53,873 nt of DNA, from assembly GCF_900096565.1 (NCBI RefSeq), contig NZ_FMYP01000017.1, forward strand, positions 1 to 53,873, in the 5' to 3' direction. Numbering within the stretch: position 1 is the first letter of the stretch; each line of letters opens with the position of its first letter. Origin of the DNA: Williamwhitmania taraxaci (lineage in GTDB: Bacteria > Bacteroidota > Bacteroidia > Bacteroidales > Williamwhitmaniaceae). Under the pieces are notes generated by a model. The model worked only from the letters and a program-made list of their open reading frames with translations, did no database searches and had not been told where the DNA came from. This document shows positions 26,978-36,412 of the stretch, in pieces. The translations under genes and the position numbers were made by a program.

Positions 26978-28348
26978 ATGGAAAACATAAAAAACTACGT
27001 TGAGGCTAATAAGCAACGATTTCTAGACGAACTATTCGGGCTTTTGAGGATTCCATCCATCAGCTCCCTTTCGGAAAACAAACCCGATATGGAAAGAGCA
27101 GCACAATACTGGAAGGATGCAATCCTAGCTGCCGGAGCCGATAAAGCTCAGGTTATGCCCTCTAATGGGAATCCCGTGGTTTACGGAGAAAAGATAATTA
27201 ATGCTGCACTTCCAACAGTTCTGGTCTATGGCCATTACGACGTCATGCCGGTAGACCCCATCGAAAAATGGAATACCAAACCTTTCGAACCCATTATTAA
27301 AGACGGAAAGATATGGGGACGTGGTGCCGATGACGATAAGGGCCAAGCATTCATGCATGCAAAGGCATTCGAACTTATGGTGAAAACCAACACCTTGCCT
27401 TGCAATGTAAAATTCATGATTGAGGGTGAAGAGGAGATTGGATCGCCCAGCCTAGCCAATTGGTGCGAAACCCATAAAGACATGCTAAAGGCCGATATCA
27501 TCCTTGTTTCGGACACCGGCATGCTCTCCATCGATATGCCATCGATTACAACCGGCCTGCGAGGACTTGCCTACTGGCAGGTTGAAGTTACCGGACCAAA
27601 TCGCGATCTACACTCCGGAATTTTTGGAGGTGCAGTTGCTAACCCAATAAACGTACTGGCAAAAATGATTGCCTCCATGACCGACCAAGATGGTAGAATA
27701 ACCATGCCTGGATTCTACGACGACGTGGTAGAAATATCGAAAGAGGAGCGTGCGATGCTAGCCAAGGCACCTTTTGACGATCAACGCTACATGGAATCCA
27801 TTGGAGTCACGGAACTAATGGGCGAAAAAGGCTACTCCACCACCGAGCGTACGGGCATTCGTCCCTCCTTCGATGTCTGCGGAATATGGGGTGGTTACGA
27901 AGGCGAAGGTGCAAAAACAGTGCTCCCTTCCAAGGCGTTTGCCAAGATATCAACACGATTGGTTCCCAACCAAGATCATGAGAAGATTGCGGTAATGTTT
28001 AAAAAGCATTTCGAAAGTATTGCCCCCGGTTCAGTTAAGGTTGAAGTAACCTCACTGCATGGAGGACAAGGCTACGGATGCCCAATTGATTTCCCTGCAT
28101 ACCAAGCAGCAGAAAAGGCATACATCGAATCATTCGGAAAAAAACCAATTCCTACCCGCAGCGGTGGCAGCATACCAATCATTTCTACTTTCGAACAAAT
28201 CCTAGGAATTAAGTCTATACTGATGGGATTTGGACTCGAAAGCGATGCCATTCACTCACCAAATGAGAATTTCCCGATCGAAAATTTCTACAAGGGGATA
28301 GAAACCATTCCTCTTTTCTACAAATATTTTGCAGAAATAAAAAAATAG
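26978..28348 (+). CDS. M20-family dipeptidase (CNDP-like)
   Basis: 456 residues. The di-zinc site is visible: VYGHYDVMPVDP (first His and Asp near residue 88), GRGADDDKG (bridging Asp), EGEEEIGSP (catalytic and ligand Glu), then LVSDTG and a late His in SDAIHSPNENF. A dimerisation lid domain lies in between (about 200-320). There is no signal peptide, so it is a cytoplasmic dipeptidase. It is the last gene of the gpmI operon and ends at a terminator preceded by a long G tract. Confidence 0.95.
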   Translation: MENIKNYVEANKQRFLDELFGLLRIPSISSLSENKPDMERAAQYWKDAILAAGADKAQVMPSNGNPVVYGEKIINAALPTVLVYGHYDVMPVDPIEKWNTKPFEPIIKDGKIWGRGADDDKGQAFMHAKAFELMVKTNTLPCNVKFMIEGEEEIGSPSLANWCETHKDMLKADIILVSDTGMLSIDMPSITTGLRGLAYWQVEVTGPNRDLHSGIFGGAVANPINVLAKMIASMTDQDGRITMPGFYDDVVEISKEERAMLAKAPFDDQRYMESIGVTELMGEKGYSTTERTGIRPSFDVCGIWGGYEGEGAKTVLPSKAFAKISTRLVPNQDHEKIAVMFKKHFESIAPGSVKVEVTSLHGGQGYGCPIDFPAYQAAEKAYIESFGKKPIPTRSGGSIPIISTFEQILGIKSILMGFGLESDAIHSPNENFPIENFYKGIETIPLFYKYFAEIKK

Positions 28349-28359
28349 TATCACTACGA

Positions 28360-28402
28360 TTTTTTTTGGGGGGGGGGGCGATTCGAAAGAATCGCCTTTT
28401 TT
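28360..28402 (+). terminator. Terminator with a T8-G11 tract in front
   Basis: Eight T then eleven G (28360-28378) run directly into the stem GGCGATTC-GAAA-GAATCGCC (28377-28396), which has a GAAA tetraloop and is followed by TTTTTT. The homopolymer length may vary or be misread. Confidence 0.85.
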
Positions 28403-28499
28403 CGTAACACGCCCCACAAAAACATAGGGGTGTTTGAATTTTTTGCTACATTTTAACTTTTATAACACAAAACAGGGGGGTAGTGTCTGTTTTTTTACA

Positions 28500-28507
28500 T
28501 ATTTTTG
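28500..28507 (+). promoter_or_regulatory. Candidate -7 box for glnN
   Basis: TATTTTTG, 25 bases before the ATG. The -33 region is a G6 run rather than TTTG, which would suit a regulated promoter. Confidence 0.45.
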
Positions 28508-28532
28508 TACCATAACCCCCAAAAAAACGCAT

Positions 28533-30722
28533 ATGGTTTCACTAAGAGAAAAAGCACTGGAAGAGTTGCTTCGCAGAGAACCATCAAGGTTGAGTCCTAC
28601 TGAAGGCAAAATCTCTGATATCTTTGGAATTAATGTTTTCGATCGTATTAAGATGAAGCAGTATCTTTCGGAGGAAGCCTTCGAAAGCGTAATTGCTGCA
28701 GTTGATGAAGGTCGTAGGATTGACCGTAAAATTGCGAATCAGGTGGCGGCAGGTATGAAGGTGTGGGCACTCGAGCGCGGAGCGTCTCACTACACCCACT
28801 GGTTTCATCCACTTACCGATTCCACTGCGGAGAAACACGATGCGTTTTTTGAGTTGCAGCAAGGGGGTGGCGCAATTGAACGATTCCGAGGTGAGCTGCT
28901 CGTTCAGCAAGAACCAGATGCGTCATCATTTCCAAGTGGTGGATTAAGAAATACGTTTGAGGCACGCGGCTATACTGCGTGGGATCCCTCCTCGCCTGCA
29001 TTTGTGTTAGACGGAACACTCTGTATTCCCACCGTATTTATCTCCTACACCGGAGAAGCGCTCGATCTTAAAACACCCCATTTGCGCTCCCTGTTGGCCC
29101 TTGATACAGAGGCAGCCCAAGTTTGCCAACTCTTCGACAAAGACGTAAAAAAAGTGAACGTGACCCTTGGCTGGGAGCAAGAGTATTTCTTAGTGGACGA
29201 AGGTTTGTTTATTGCCCGTCCCGATCTACTGCTTACCGGACGCACCCTAATGGGACATGTCGCAGCAAAAGACCAGCAGCTAGAGGATCACTATTTTGGT
29301 TCCATCCCAGACAGGATTGGGGCATTCATGAAGGAGATGGAACTTGAATCTTACAAGCTATCCATTCCCGTAAAAACACGCCACAACGAAGTGGCTCCGC
29401 ACCAATTTGAATGTGCACCAATATTTGAAGAAGCCAACCTAGCCGTGGACCACAACCTCCTCCTAATGTCAGTAATGGATAAGGTGGCCCGCAGGCACAA
29501 GCTGCGCGTACTCTTTCATGAAAAACCATTCAAGGGAGTTAACGGATCGGGAAAGCACTGCAACTGGTCCATGGCCACCCATACCGGCGTAAACCTTCTG
29601 TCGCCTGGTAAAAATCCCCGTTCAAACATCCAATTCCTCACTTTCCTAGTGAACACTATGAAAGCTGTTGATACGCATGGTATGTTACTTTTGGCCAGCG
29701 TTGCCAGTCAATCGAACTCGCACCGCCTTGGAGCCAATGAAGCACCTCCCGCCATTATGTCTGTATTTATTGGCACCACCCTTTCGGCTATGCTCGACTC
29801 GCTCGAGGAGCGTGTAAGCGATAAAAAGATGACGCCAGGTGAAAAAACCGAGATCAAACTAGATATTGGAAAAATACCGGAAATTCTTTTAGATAATACC
29901 GATCGCAACCGCACATCTCCATTTGCCTTTACCGGAAATAGATTCGAATTACGAGCAATGGGTTCCTCTGGAAGTGCTGCAGCGCCATTAATAGCGCTAA
30001 ATACAGCAGTTGCCGAACAACTCCACAATTTTAGGCTCCAAGTTGAGGCCTTGATTGAAAAGGGTGTTAAGAAGGACGAGGCAATTCTTCAGGTATTACG
30101 AACCGTGATTGCGGAGTGCAAAAAAATCAGATTCGAGGGCAATGGCTACAGCCAAGAATGGCAAGACGAAGCCACAAAACGTGGATTACCAATGATTAAT
30201 GACGTCCCAACGGCTTTTAAATCATTCCTATCGCCCGGTTCGGTAAAGATGTTCAACGATTATTCAGTCCTATCGGAGCGCGAACTTGAATCCCGATTTG
30301 AGATACGCAACGAAACATTTGTCAAGAAACTCCAAATTGAAGCACGGGTATTGGGCGACTTGGCCATAAACCATGTTGTTCCTACAGCACTCGAGTACCA
30401 AAACGTATTAATCGAAAACGTTAAGGGATTAAAAGAGTTGTTCCCAACTGGAGATTATCTGAAATTAGCCGAGACACAACTGCTAAGTATCAGGAAAATA
30501 TCAGAGCATATTCGTCAAATCCGAGAGTCCACCATCAATTTAGTGGAAAAACGAAAGGAGATTAATCAAAATAACGACGTGTTCGAACGGGCAACGCTAT
30601 ATTCAAAGGAGATAAATCCAGTTATAGAAGATATTCGCTACCACATCGACAAGCTAGAACTGATTGTGGATGATAAAATTTGGCCATTGCCAAAGTATCG
30701 CGAATTGCTTTTTCTACACTAG
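28533..30722 (+). CDS. glnN: Glutamine synthetase type III
   Basis: 729 residues from the ATG at 28533, the same length as characterised type III enzymes. An earlier in-frame ATG at 28434 would place 33 atypical residues in front of the usual start. Type III features are SHYTHWFHPLTDSTAEKHD near residue 95, TLGWEQEYFLVD, RHNEVAPHQFECAPIFEEANLAVDHN (described, split), FKGVNGSGKHCNWS and NRTSPFAFTGNRFELRAMGSS. It forms glutamine from ammonia and glutamate. Having this and a type I-like enzyme 16 kb apart suggests differently controlled nitrogen assimilation. Confidence 0.97.
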   Translation: MVSLREKALEELLRREPSRLSPTEGKISDIFGINVFDRIKMKQYLSEEAFESVIAAVDEGRRIDRKIANQVAAGMKVWALERGASHYTHWFHPLTDSTAEKHDAFFELQQGGGAIERFRGELLVQQEPDASSFPSGGLRNTFEARGYTAWDPSSPAFVLDGTLCIPTVFISYTGEALDLKTPHLRSLLALDTEAAQVCQLFDKDVKKVNVTLGWEQEYFLVDEGLFIARPDLLLTGRTLMGHVAAKDQQLEDHYFGSIPDRIGAFMKEMELESYKLSIPVKTRHNEVAPHQFECAPIFEEANLAVDHNLLLMSVMDKVARRHKLRVLFHEKPFKGVNGSGKHCNWSMATHTGVNLLSPGKNPRSNIQFLTFLVNTMKAVDTHGMLLLASVASQSNSHRLGANEAPPAIMSVFIGTTLSAMLDSLEERVSDKKMTPGEKTEIKLDIGKIPEILLDNTDRNRTSPFAFTGNRFELRAMGSSGSAAAPLIALNTAVAEQLHNFRLQVEALIEKGVKKDEAILQVLRTVIAECKKIRFEGNGYSQEWQDEATKRGLPMINDVPTAFKSFLSPGSVKMFNDYSVLSERELESRFEIRNETFVKKLQIEARVLGDLAINHVVPTALEYQNVLIENVKGLKELFPTGDYLKLAETQLLSIRKISEHIRQIRESTINLVEKRKEINQNNDVFERATLYSKEINPVIEDIRYHIDKLELIVDDKIWPLPKYRELLFLH

Positions 30723-30744
30723 CCCACTACCAAATAATTATTTA

Positions 30745-30796
30745 CCCCGAAAGGTTTCATTGCGTATTCAATGCAATAAAACCTTTCGGGGTTTGG
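30745..30796 (+). terminator. Terminator of glnN
   Basis: CCCCGAAAGGTTT (30745-30757) pairs with AAACCTTTCGGGG (30779-30791). A second nested stem CATTG/CAATG extends it. Confidence 0.85.
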
Positions 30797-31001
30797 TTCT
30801 TTTAGGCTTCAAAATCGCACAATAAAAAACTTCCTTTTTTCTGAGCATAACTTCCATTTTAGAATCATTGAAATTTTGTTTACTTTTATGGCTTAATGAA
30901 TGGGAGTTAAAAATTAATTCGACTTTTCTATCTGCCAAAACAATAACTCTTTCAGGTTATTAGTTTTCAGCAAAAAAGTAATTGAAAGAAAACGCAACGC
31001 A

Positions 31002-33011
31002 ATGGTTAAGAAAACCTTTCCCTTCCTGATAAAAGGCGTATTCGCCTTGTGCATTGGTTTGTTTTTATTGCCAGCAACAACCCTTGGGCAAAGCAAACTC
31101 GAAAGAGCCAATAGGGTATTTGAGGCTGGCGGTTATTACGAAGCCATTGATATCTATCGCAATATTTACAACGACCTTGCAGATGCGAGCAAGAAACCTT
31201 TTGTTCTTTTTCGTATTGGTGAGGCTTACAGAGTCATTGGCAACAATAGACAAGCCGAAATTTGGTTTGAAAAGGCAATCAAGAAAGAGTACGGCGATCC
31301 GGTGGTCTACCTGAAATTTGGCGATGTGCTTATGATCCAAGAAAATTACGACAAAGCCCTTGCTCAATTCGAAGAGTATAAAAAGTTGGTTCCGGCCGAT
31401 CCTATTGTAAACGACAGAATAAAGAGTTGTGAACTTGCCCGACAATGGACTGCCAATCCATCGGGGTATATTGTTGAATCGGTGGATTTCACCAATTCAA
31501 AATTCAACGATTTTTCTCCAGCCTTTGGCTCCGAAGACTACGGAATTCTCTATTTTACCTCATCCCGACCTGGCACTGTTGGAAACAAAACTCACTCGGC
31601 CACCGGCGAATCATTTACCGACATCTTTGTTACTGAGCGCGACAGGAAAAACACTTGGAGCACCCCAAAACCCATTCAAGGTGAAGTCAATACCGAATTC
31701 GAAGAAGGTTCATGCTCACTCTCATCCGATTACAAAACAATGTTCTTTACTCGCTGCAGAGTAAATAAGCGTGATAAACTGGGATGCGAAATTCTATTCG
31801 CACAAAACCAAGAAGGCACGTGGATTAAACCAGAAAGGATTCCCATTTCGGGCGATAGTATCGTAGTTGCCCACCCTTCCATTTCGGACGATGGACTAAC
31901 ACTTCTTTTTGTCTCGGATATGCCCGGTGGGTTTGGTCAGACTGACATTTGGAAAATAACCCGAAATAGCATAAGCGATAGTTGGGGCGAACCAATCAAT
32001 CTTGGAGCAGCAATAAATACTCCCGGACGAGAAATGTTCCCCTATGCACACCCCGATGGCTCCATCTATTATTCCTCCGATGGGAAGTTAGGTATGGGCG
32101 GGTTAGATATTTATAAAGCAACACAAAAGAAAGACGGTAGTTGGGAGTCCGCAAACATGCGCTACCCTGTAAACTCTTCCGCCGACGACTTTGGTGTAGT
32201 ATTTCAGAAAGAAAAAGAGATGGGTTATGTTACTTCACGCCGCAAGAGTGGCCGAGGTGGCGATGATATATACCAATTCTACCTTCCACCCATTCTTTTC
32301 AATATTACAGGTATTGTTAAGGACGACAAAACAGATAAACCACTCGCCCAATCTACCGTTAAGTTGATTGGCTCCGATGGAACAAATCTCAGTATCGAAA
32401 CTGGTAAGGACGGTGTATTTAAGTTTGTACTGTCGCCCAGCACCGATTTCGTGATGGTTTCGCAACGTGTTGGTTATCTTAATGGAAAGGGAAAGGAGAC
32501 CACTCGAGGAATCACAGCTAGTAAGGATTTTACTGCAACTCTCTATATGGCATCAACCGCGAAACCAATTGAGTTACCTAATATTTTCTACGATTATGGC
32601 CGATGGGAACTTCGACCAGAATCAATGGTTTCGCTCGACAAACTAGTGGAAACACTAAACGATAACCCCAATATTACGATTGAATTGGGATCGCATACCG
32701 ATAGTCGGGGAACCGATGCCTTCAACTATGAATTATCTCAAAAAAGGGCGCAGAGTGTAGTCGATTATCTCATTGAAAAGGGTATTGCAACGGATAGGCT
32801 TAAGGCAAAGGGGTATGCCGCCTCCAATCCTAAGGTTATTGATGCACGAATTGAACAGTCATACCCTTACTTAAAAGAGGGCAGTATTTTAAACGAAGTT
32901 TTCATAACTGGTTTGGGAATTGAGGAACAGCGAGAGGTTTGCCATCAATTAAACCGTCGAACCGAGTTCAGGGTACTCTCAACGACCTACAAACCTGCAG
33001 ATATTAAATAG
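31002..33011 (+). CDS. PorE-like TPR/beta-propeller/OmpA-family protein
   Basis: 669 residues. The signal peptide ends near LPATTLGQ (about 30). TPR-like helices fill about 32-145, then PD40/WD40-like blades (about 160-425, with repeated ILYFTSSRPG, LLFVSDMPGGFG and IYYSSDGKLGMGG patterns). A carboxypeptidase-regulatory-like beta domain (about 428-515) precedes an OmpA peptidoglycan-binding domain (about 530-660, SHTDSRGTDAFNYELSQKRA). The order and size match PorE of the type IX secretion system. Many paralogues share this layout, no lipobox is seen, and no other por genes are nearby, so the PorE name is not assigned. Confidence 0.85.
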   Translation: MVKKTFPFLIKGVFALCIGLFLLPATTLGQSKLERANRVFEAGGYYEAIDIYRNIYNDLADASKKPFVLFRIGEAYRVIGNNRQAEIWFEKAIKKEYGDPVVYLKFGDVLMIQENYDKALAQFEEYKKLVPADPIVNDRIKSCELARQWTANPSGYIVESVDFTNSKFNDFSPAFGSEDYGILYFTSSRPGTVGNKTHSATGESFTDIFVTERDRKNTWSTPKPIQGEVNTEFEEGSCSLSSDYKTMFFTRCRVNKRDKLGCEILFAQNQEGTWIKPERIPISGDSIVVAHPSISDDGLTLLFVSDMPGGFGQTDIWKITRNSISDSWGEPINLGAAINTPGREMFPYAHPDGSIYYSSDGKLGMGGLDIYKATQKKDGSWESANMRYPVNSSADDFGVVFQKEKEMGYVTSRRKSGRGGDDIYQFYLPPILFNITGIVKDDKTDKPLAQSTVKLIGSDGTNLSIETGKDGVFKFVLSPSTDFVMVSQRVGYLNGKGKETTRGITASKDFTATLYMASTAKPIELPNIFYDYGRWELRPESMVSLDKLVETLNDNPNITIELGSHTDSRGTDAFNYELSQKRAQSVVDYLIEKGIATDRLKAKGYAASNPKVIDARIEQSYPYLKEGSILNEVFITGLGIEEQREVCHQLNRRTEFRVLSTTYKPADIK

Positions 33012-33017
33012 AAAAGC

Positions 33018-33053
33018 AAAAAAAGCGCTCTGGCAACAGAGACGCTTTTTTTA
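33018..33053 (+). terminator. Terminator of the PorE-like gene
   Basis: AGCGCTCT and AGAGACGCT form a stem with one bulge, flanked by A and T runs that extend the pairing. Confidence 0.75.
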
Positions 33054-33080
33054 TTTGCTTCAGAAAAGATACCGCTAGCA

Positions 33081-34253
33081 ATGGAAAAACAGTCAAGATA
33101 CGAGAGAAGAGGAGTATCGGCATCGAAAGAGGATGTCCATAATGCAATAAAGAATCTCGACAAAGGGCTATACCCAAAAGCCTTTTGTAAGGTAGTTCCC
33201 GATATCCTCGGAGGAGATCCCGATTACTGCAATATAATGCATGCCGATGGGGCCGGAACAAAATCGGCACTAGCCTACGCCTACTGGCGTGAAACTGGCG
33301 ACATGTCCGTATGGAAAGGGATTGCTCAGGACGCCATTGTAATGAATACAGATGATCTACTCTGCATTGGAGCCTACAATAACATTTTACTCTCCTCTAC
33401 GATTGGCCGTAACAAGCGGTTGATTCCGGGCGAAGTAATTACAGCCATAATTGAAGGCACCGAGGAATTTATTCAGCAAATGCGCGACTTGGGTATCGAC
33501 ATTCACCTAACGGGTGGCGAAACTGCCGACGTTGGCGATTTGGTAAGGACAATTATTGTCGATTCCACCGTAACAGCCCGGATGAAGCGCTCTCGCGTGA
33601 TCACCAATGCAAGTATTCAAGATGGAGATATAATTGTAGGTCTCTGCAGTTATGGGCAAGCTACCTATGAAAAAGAGTACAATGGAGGAATGGGCTCAAA
33701 TGGGCTAACGTCTGCTCGGCACGATGTTTTCAACAAACTCGTTGGAGAGAAATATCCAGAGAGTTTCGATACCGGAATCCCCAGTGATGTGGCCTACTCA
33801 GGCAAGTTCAACCTTACCGAAATGGTGGATAGCGTTGGAATGACTGTGGGCAAACTGGTCCTCTCTCCCACCAGAACCTACGCACCCATTATTAGAGAAA
33901 TTCTAAACAACTACTGGCCCGTGGTGCACGGCCTTATACACTGCTCCGGTGGTGCGCAAACAAAGGTCTTGAACTTTGTAGATAACCTCCACATTATTAA
34001 GGATAATATGTTTCCAGTGCCACCCCTATTTAACCTAATACAGCACTACTCCCAAACCGATTGGAAAGAGATGTATAAGGTGTTTAATATGGGTCATCGG
34101 TTCGAAGTTTATGTATATCCTGAGTTTGCCGATGACATTGTTGCAATTTCCCGAGAGTTTGGAGTTGACGCGCAAATCATTGGCAGGGTTGAATCCCATA
34201 AAGGAAAAATGGTAACGGTGAAAAGTGATTTGGGAACATTCCAATACCGCTAA
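33081..34253 (+). CDS. purM: Phosphoribosylformylglycinamidine cyclo-ligase (AIR synthase)
   Basis: 390 residues. AIR synthase signatures are present: HADGAGTKSALAY, AQDAIVMNTDDLLCIGA, LTGGETADVGDLVRT, VGLCSYGQ, GLIHCSGGAQTKVLNF and the C-terminal VFNMGHRFEVYV. The protein is longer than E. coli PurM (345) and ends with a tail seen in Bacteroidota homologues. It catalyses ATP-dependent ring closure to aminoimidazole ribotide in purine synthesis. The ATG at 33081 lies only 28 bases after a terminator; its own promoter is not clear. Confidence 0.93.
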   Translation: MEKQSRYERRGVSASKEDVHNAIKNLDKGLYPKAFCKVVPDILGGDPDYCNIMHADGAGTKSALAYAYWRETGDMSVWKGIAQDAIVMNTDDLLCIGAYNNILLSSTIGRNKRLIPGEVITAIIEGTEEFIQQMRDLGIDIHLTGGETADVGDLVRTIIVDSTVTARMKRSRVITNASIQDGDIIVGLCSYGQATYEKEYNGGMGSNGLTSARHDVFNKLVGEKYPESFDTGIPSDVAYSGKFNLTEMVDSVGMTVGKLVLSPTRTYAPIIREILNNYWPVVHGLIHCSGGAQTKVLNFVDNLHIIKDNMFPVPPLFNLIQHYSQTDWKEMYKVFNMGHRFEVYVYPEFADDIVAISREFGVDAQIIGRVESHKGKMVTVKSDLGTFQYR

Positions 34254-34254
34254 T

Positions 34255-34281
34255 TGTCGTCGAAAAAATTGCTAAATTTGC
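34255..34281 (+). promoter_or_regulatory. Candidate promoter of prfA-pyrF
   Basis: TTG (34255-34257), 16-base spacer (slightly short), TAAATTTG (34274-34281), 25 bases before the prfA ATG. Confidence 0.5.
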
Positions 34282-34306
34282 ATCCAATTTTAAGTAGGGA
34301 ATTTAG

Positions 34307-35392
34307 ATGAGTGAGAATTCTATTTTGAGCAAACTTCAGGGATTAAACCTCAAGTTTGAAGAGATTGGCCAGCAATTAACCAACCCAGAGATTACGTCTG
34401 ATCAGAAGAGGTATGTGGCCTTGAATAAGGAATATAGGGAATTGAAGCCTCTCGTTGAGGCCTATGATACTTACAAAGATGTAATTAGCAATATTAATTT
34501 TTCAAAAGAGCTGCTTGCAACCGAGAAGGACGAGGAAATGCGTGAACTAGCTAAGGGTGAACTAGAATCCTTATCTATTCAACGCGATAGCCTTGAGGAA
34601 GAGATCAAAATGCTATTGATTCCGTCCGATCCCGAAGATAGCAAGAATGCCATTCTCGAGATTCGGGGTGGTACAGGAGGCGACGAAGCGGCGATCTTTG
34701 CTGGCGATCTTTTCCGCATGTACACCAAGTATATCGACGCAAAGGGATGGAAATACGAAATAAACGATTTTTCGCCCGGTTCATCTGGAGGCTATAAAGA
34801 TGTTATCCTCAAGGTAACAGGCAATGGCGTATATGGCATTCTAAAATACGAATCGGGGGTTCACCGTGTTCAACGAGTACCTCAAACCGAAACGCAAGGA
34901 CGGGTGCACACATCAGCGGCAACTGTGGCAGTATTGCCCGAGGCAGAGGAGTTCGATGTGGAAATCAACATGAGCGATGTGCGCAAGGATACCTTCTGTT
35001 CTTCCGGTCCCGGTGGTCAGTCTGTAAATACAACCTATTCGGCTATTCGATTAACGCACATCCCATCAGGAATTGTGGTTCAGTGCCAAGATCAGAAGTC
35101 ACAGATTAAGAACTTCGATAAGGCCTTTGCTGAATTGCGGACCCGTATCTACAATCTTGAATACCAAAAATATATGGATGCCATTGCGCATAAGCGTAAA
35201 ACGTTGGTATCGACAGGCGACCGATCTGCCAAAATCAGAACCTACAACTATCCTCAAGGAAGAGTTACCGATCACCGAATTAACTTTACCATGTATAACC
35301 TTGCTTCAGTGATCGATGGAGACATTCAGGAACTGATAGAAAAGCTTCAAATGGCAGAGAATACCGAAAGATTAAAGGAGAGCGAAATCTAG
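34307..35392 (+). CDS. prfA: Peptide chain release factor 1
   Basis: 361 residues, family length. The peptidyl-tRNA hydrolysis motif GGQ is in SSGPGGQSVNTTYSAIRLTH. The stop-codon tripeptide of RF1 (PxT) is PQT in HRVQRVPQTETQGRVHTSA; PAT is found in E. coli. It recognises UAA and UAG. The gene ends 15 bases before pyrF, and the pair is probably one transcript. Confidence 0.97.
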   Translation: MSENSILSKLQGLNLKFEEIGQQLTNPEITSDQKRYVALNKEYRELKPLVEAYDTYKDVISNINFSKELLATEKDEEMRELAKGELESLSIQRDSLEEEIKMLLIPSDPEDSKNAILEIRGGTGGDEAAIFAGDLFRMYTKYIDAKGWKYEINDFSPGSSGGYKDVILKVTGNGVYGILKYESGVHRVQRVPQTETQGRVHTSAATVAVLPEAEEFDVEINMSDVRKDTFCSSGPGGQSVNTTYSAIRLTHIPSGIVVQCQDQKSQIKNFDKAFAELRTRIYNLEYQKYMDAIAHKRKTLVSTGDRSAKIRTYNYPQGRVTDHRINFTMYNLASVIDGDIQELIEKLQMAENTERLKESEI

Positions 35393-35407
35393 ATAATTGC
35401 CTAGCCT

Positions 35408-36241
35408 ATGACCTCACGGGAACTTTTCGAAAATATAAAAAAGAAGCAGAGTTTTCTTTGTGTCGGACTCGACAGCGATTTGAATAAAATCCCTGAGTTT
35501 CTGCTTGCAAAGGAAGATCCTATTTTTGAGTTTAATAAGCGCATTGTGGATGCAACAGTCCCATATGCGGTCGCATTTAAACCCAACTTAGCATTCTATG
35601 AGGTCTTGGGCTCTCAAGGTTGGATAAGCCTTCAGCGAATTGTGAAATACATCAAAGAGAACTATCCCGACATATTTCTAATTGCCGATGCAAAGCGCGG
35701 GGATATTGGTAACACCTCAAAGATGTATGCAAAGGTTTTCTTCAAACACTTTCAGTTTGATGCCGTAACTCTTTCACCCTACATGGGACAGGATACAGTA
35801 ACCCCCTTTATTGGAAACGAGGGAAAATGGGTTATACTCCTAGCACTTACATCAAACGATTCGGCTGCTGAATTGCAAATGCTACCTGTTGGCGATGGAT
35901 CACAACGTCTTTTTGAAAAGGTAATTGACGCCTCCATGCACTGGGGTAGCGAAAATAACTTGATGTACGTGGTTGGGGCAACAAAAGCCAATATGCTTGC
36001 CGATGTAAGAAAGTTAGTTCCTCACCACTTTCTACTGATTCCTGGTGTAGGCGAGCAAGGAGGAAGTCTTCAGGAGGTGGTTCAATATGGAATGAACTCC
36101 CAGTGTGGATTGTTAGTCAACTCTTCCCGCGCAATTATCTATGCCGATAGAACTCAGAAATTTGCAGAGGTTGCAGGCCAGAAGGCCAAAGAGTTGCAGA
36201 TGCAAATGGCCGGTTTTTTAAAAACATCAAACCTGCTATAA
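35408..36241 (+). CDS. pyrF: Orotidine 5'-phosphate decarboxylase (group 2)
   Basis: 277 residues, the longer type-2 OMP decarboxylase. The catalytic Lys lies in [14 protein letters not shown] near residue 97. Other motifs are [13 protein letters not shown] at the start, [12 protein letters not shown], and [12 protein letters not shown] near the phosphate site. It performs the last step of UMP synthesis. It is probably co-transcribed with prfA and ends at a strong terminator. Confidence 0.96.
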   Translation: MTSRELFENIKKKQSFLCVGLDSDLNKIPEFLLAKEDPIFEFNKRIVDATVPYAVAFKPNLAFYEVLGSQGWISLQRIVKYIKENYPDIFLIADAKRGDIGNTSKMYAKVFFKHFQFDAVTLSPYMGQDTVTPFIGNEGKWVILLALTSNDSAAELQMLPVGDGSQRLFEKVIDASMHWGSENNLMYVVGATKANMLADVRKLVPHHFLLIPGVGEQGGSLQEVVQYGMNSQCGLLVNSSRAIIYADRTQKFAEVAGQKAKELQMQMAGFLKTSNLL

Positions 36242-36263
36242 TCGTTTGCTAAAAATATTTACT

Positions 36264-36294
36264 AAAAAGGCAAGGTGCAACTCCTTGCCTTTTT
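36264..36294. terminator. Terminator after pyrF, bidirectional in form
   Basis: AAAAAGGCAAGG pairs with CCTTGCCTTTTT around GTGCAACT. Confidence 0.9.
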
Positions 36295-36331
36295 ACTTCT
36301 CATCCATCTCCTTCAACATCGAATTGCATTA

Positions 36332-36365
36332 ACAAAAAACCACCAAAGCCAAAGCCTTGATGGTT
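36332..36365 (-). terminator. Terminator of the caspase-like gene
   Basis: On the minus strand AACCATCAAGGC pairs with GCTTTGGTGGTT (two G-U pairs), followed by TTTTTTG. Confidence 0.75.
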
Positions 36366-36412
36366 AGTTTGTTTATTGCTTCTTTTATCTCGCCATACCG
36401 GCAAGGGAAAAC

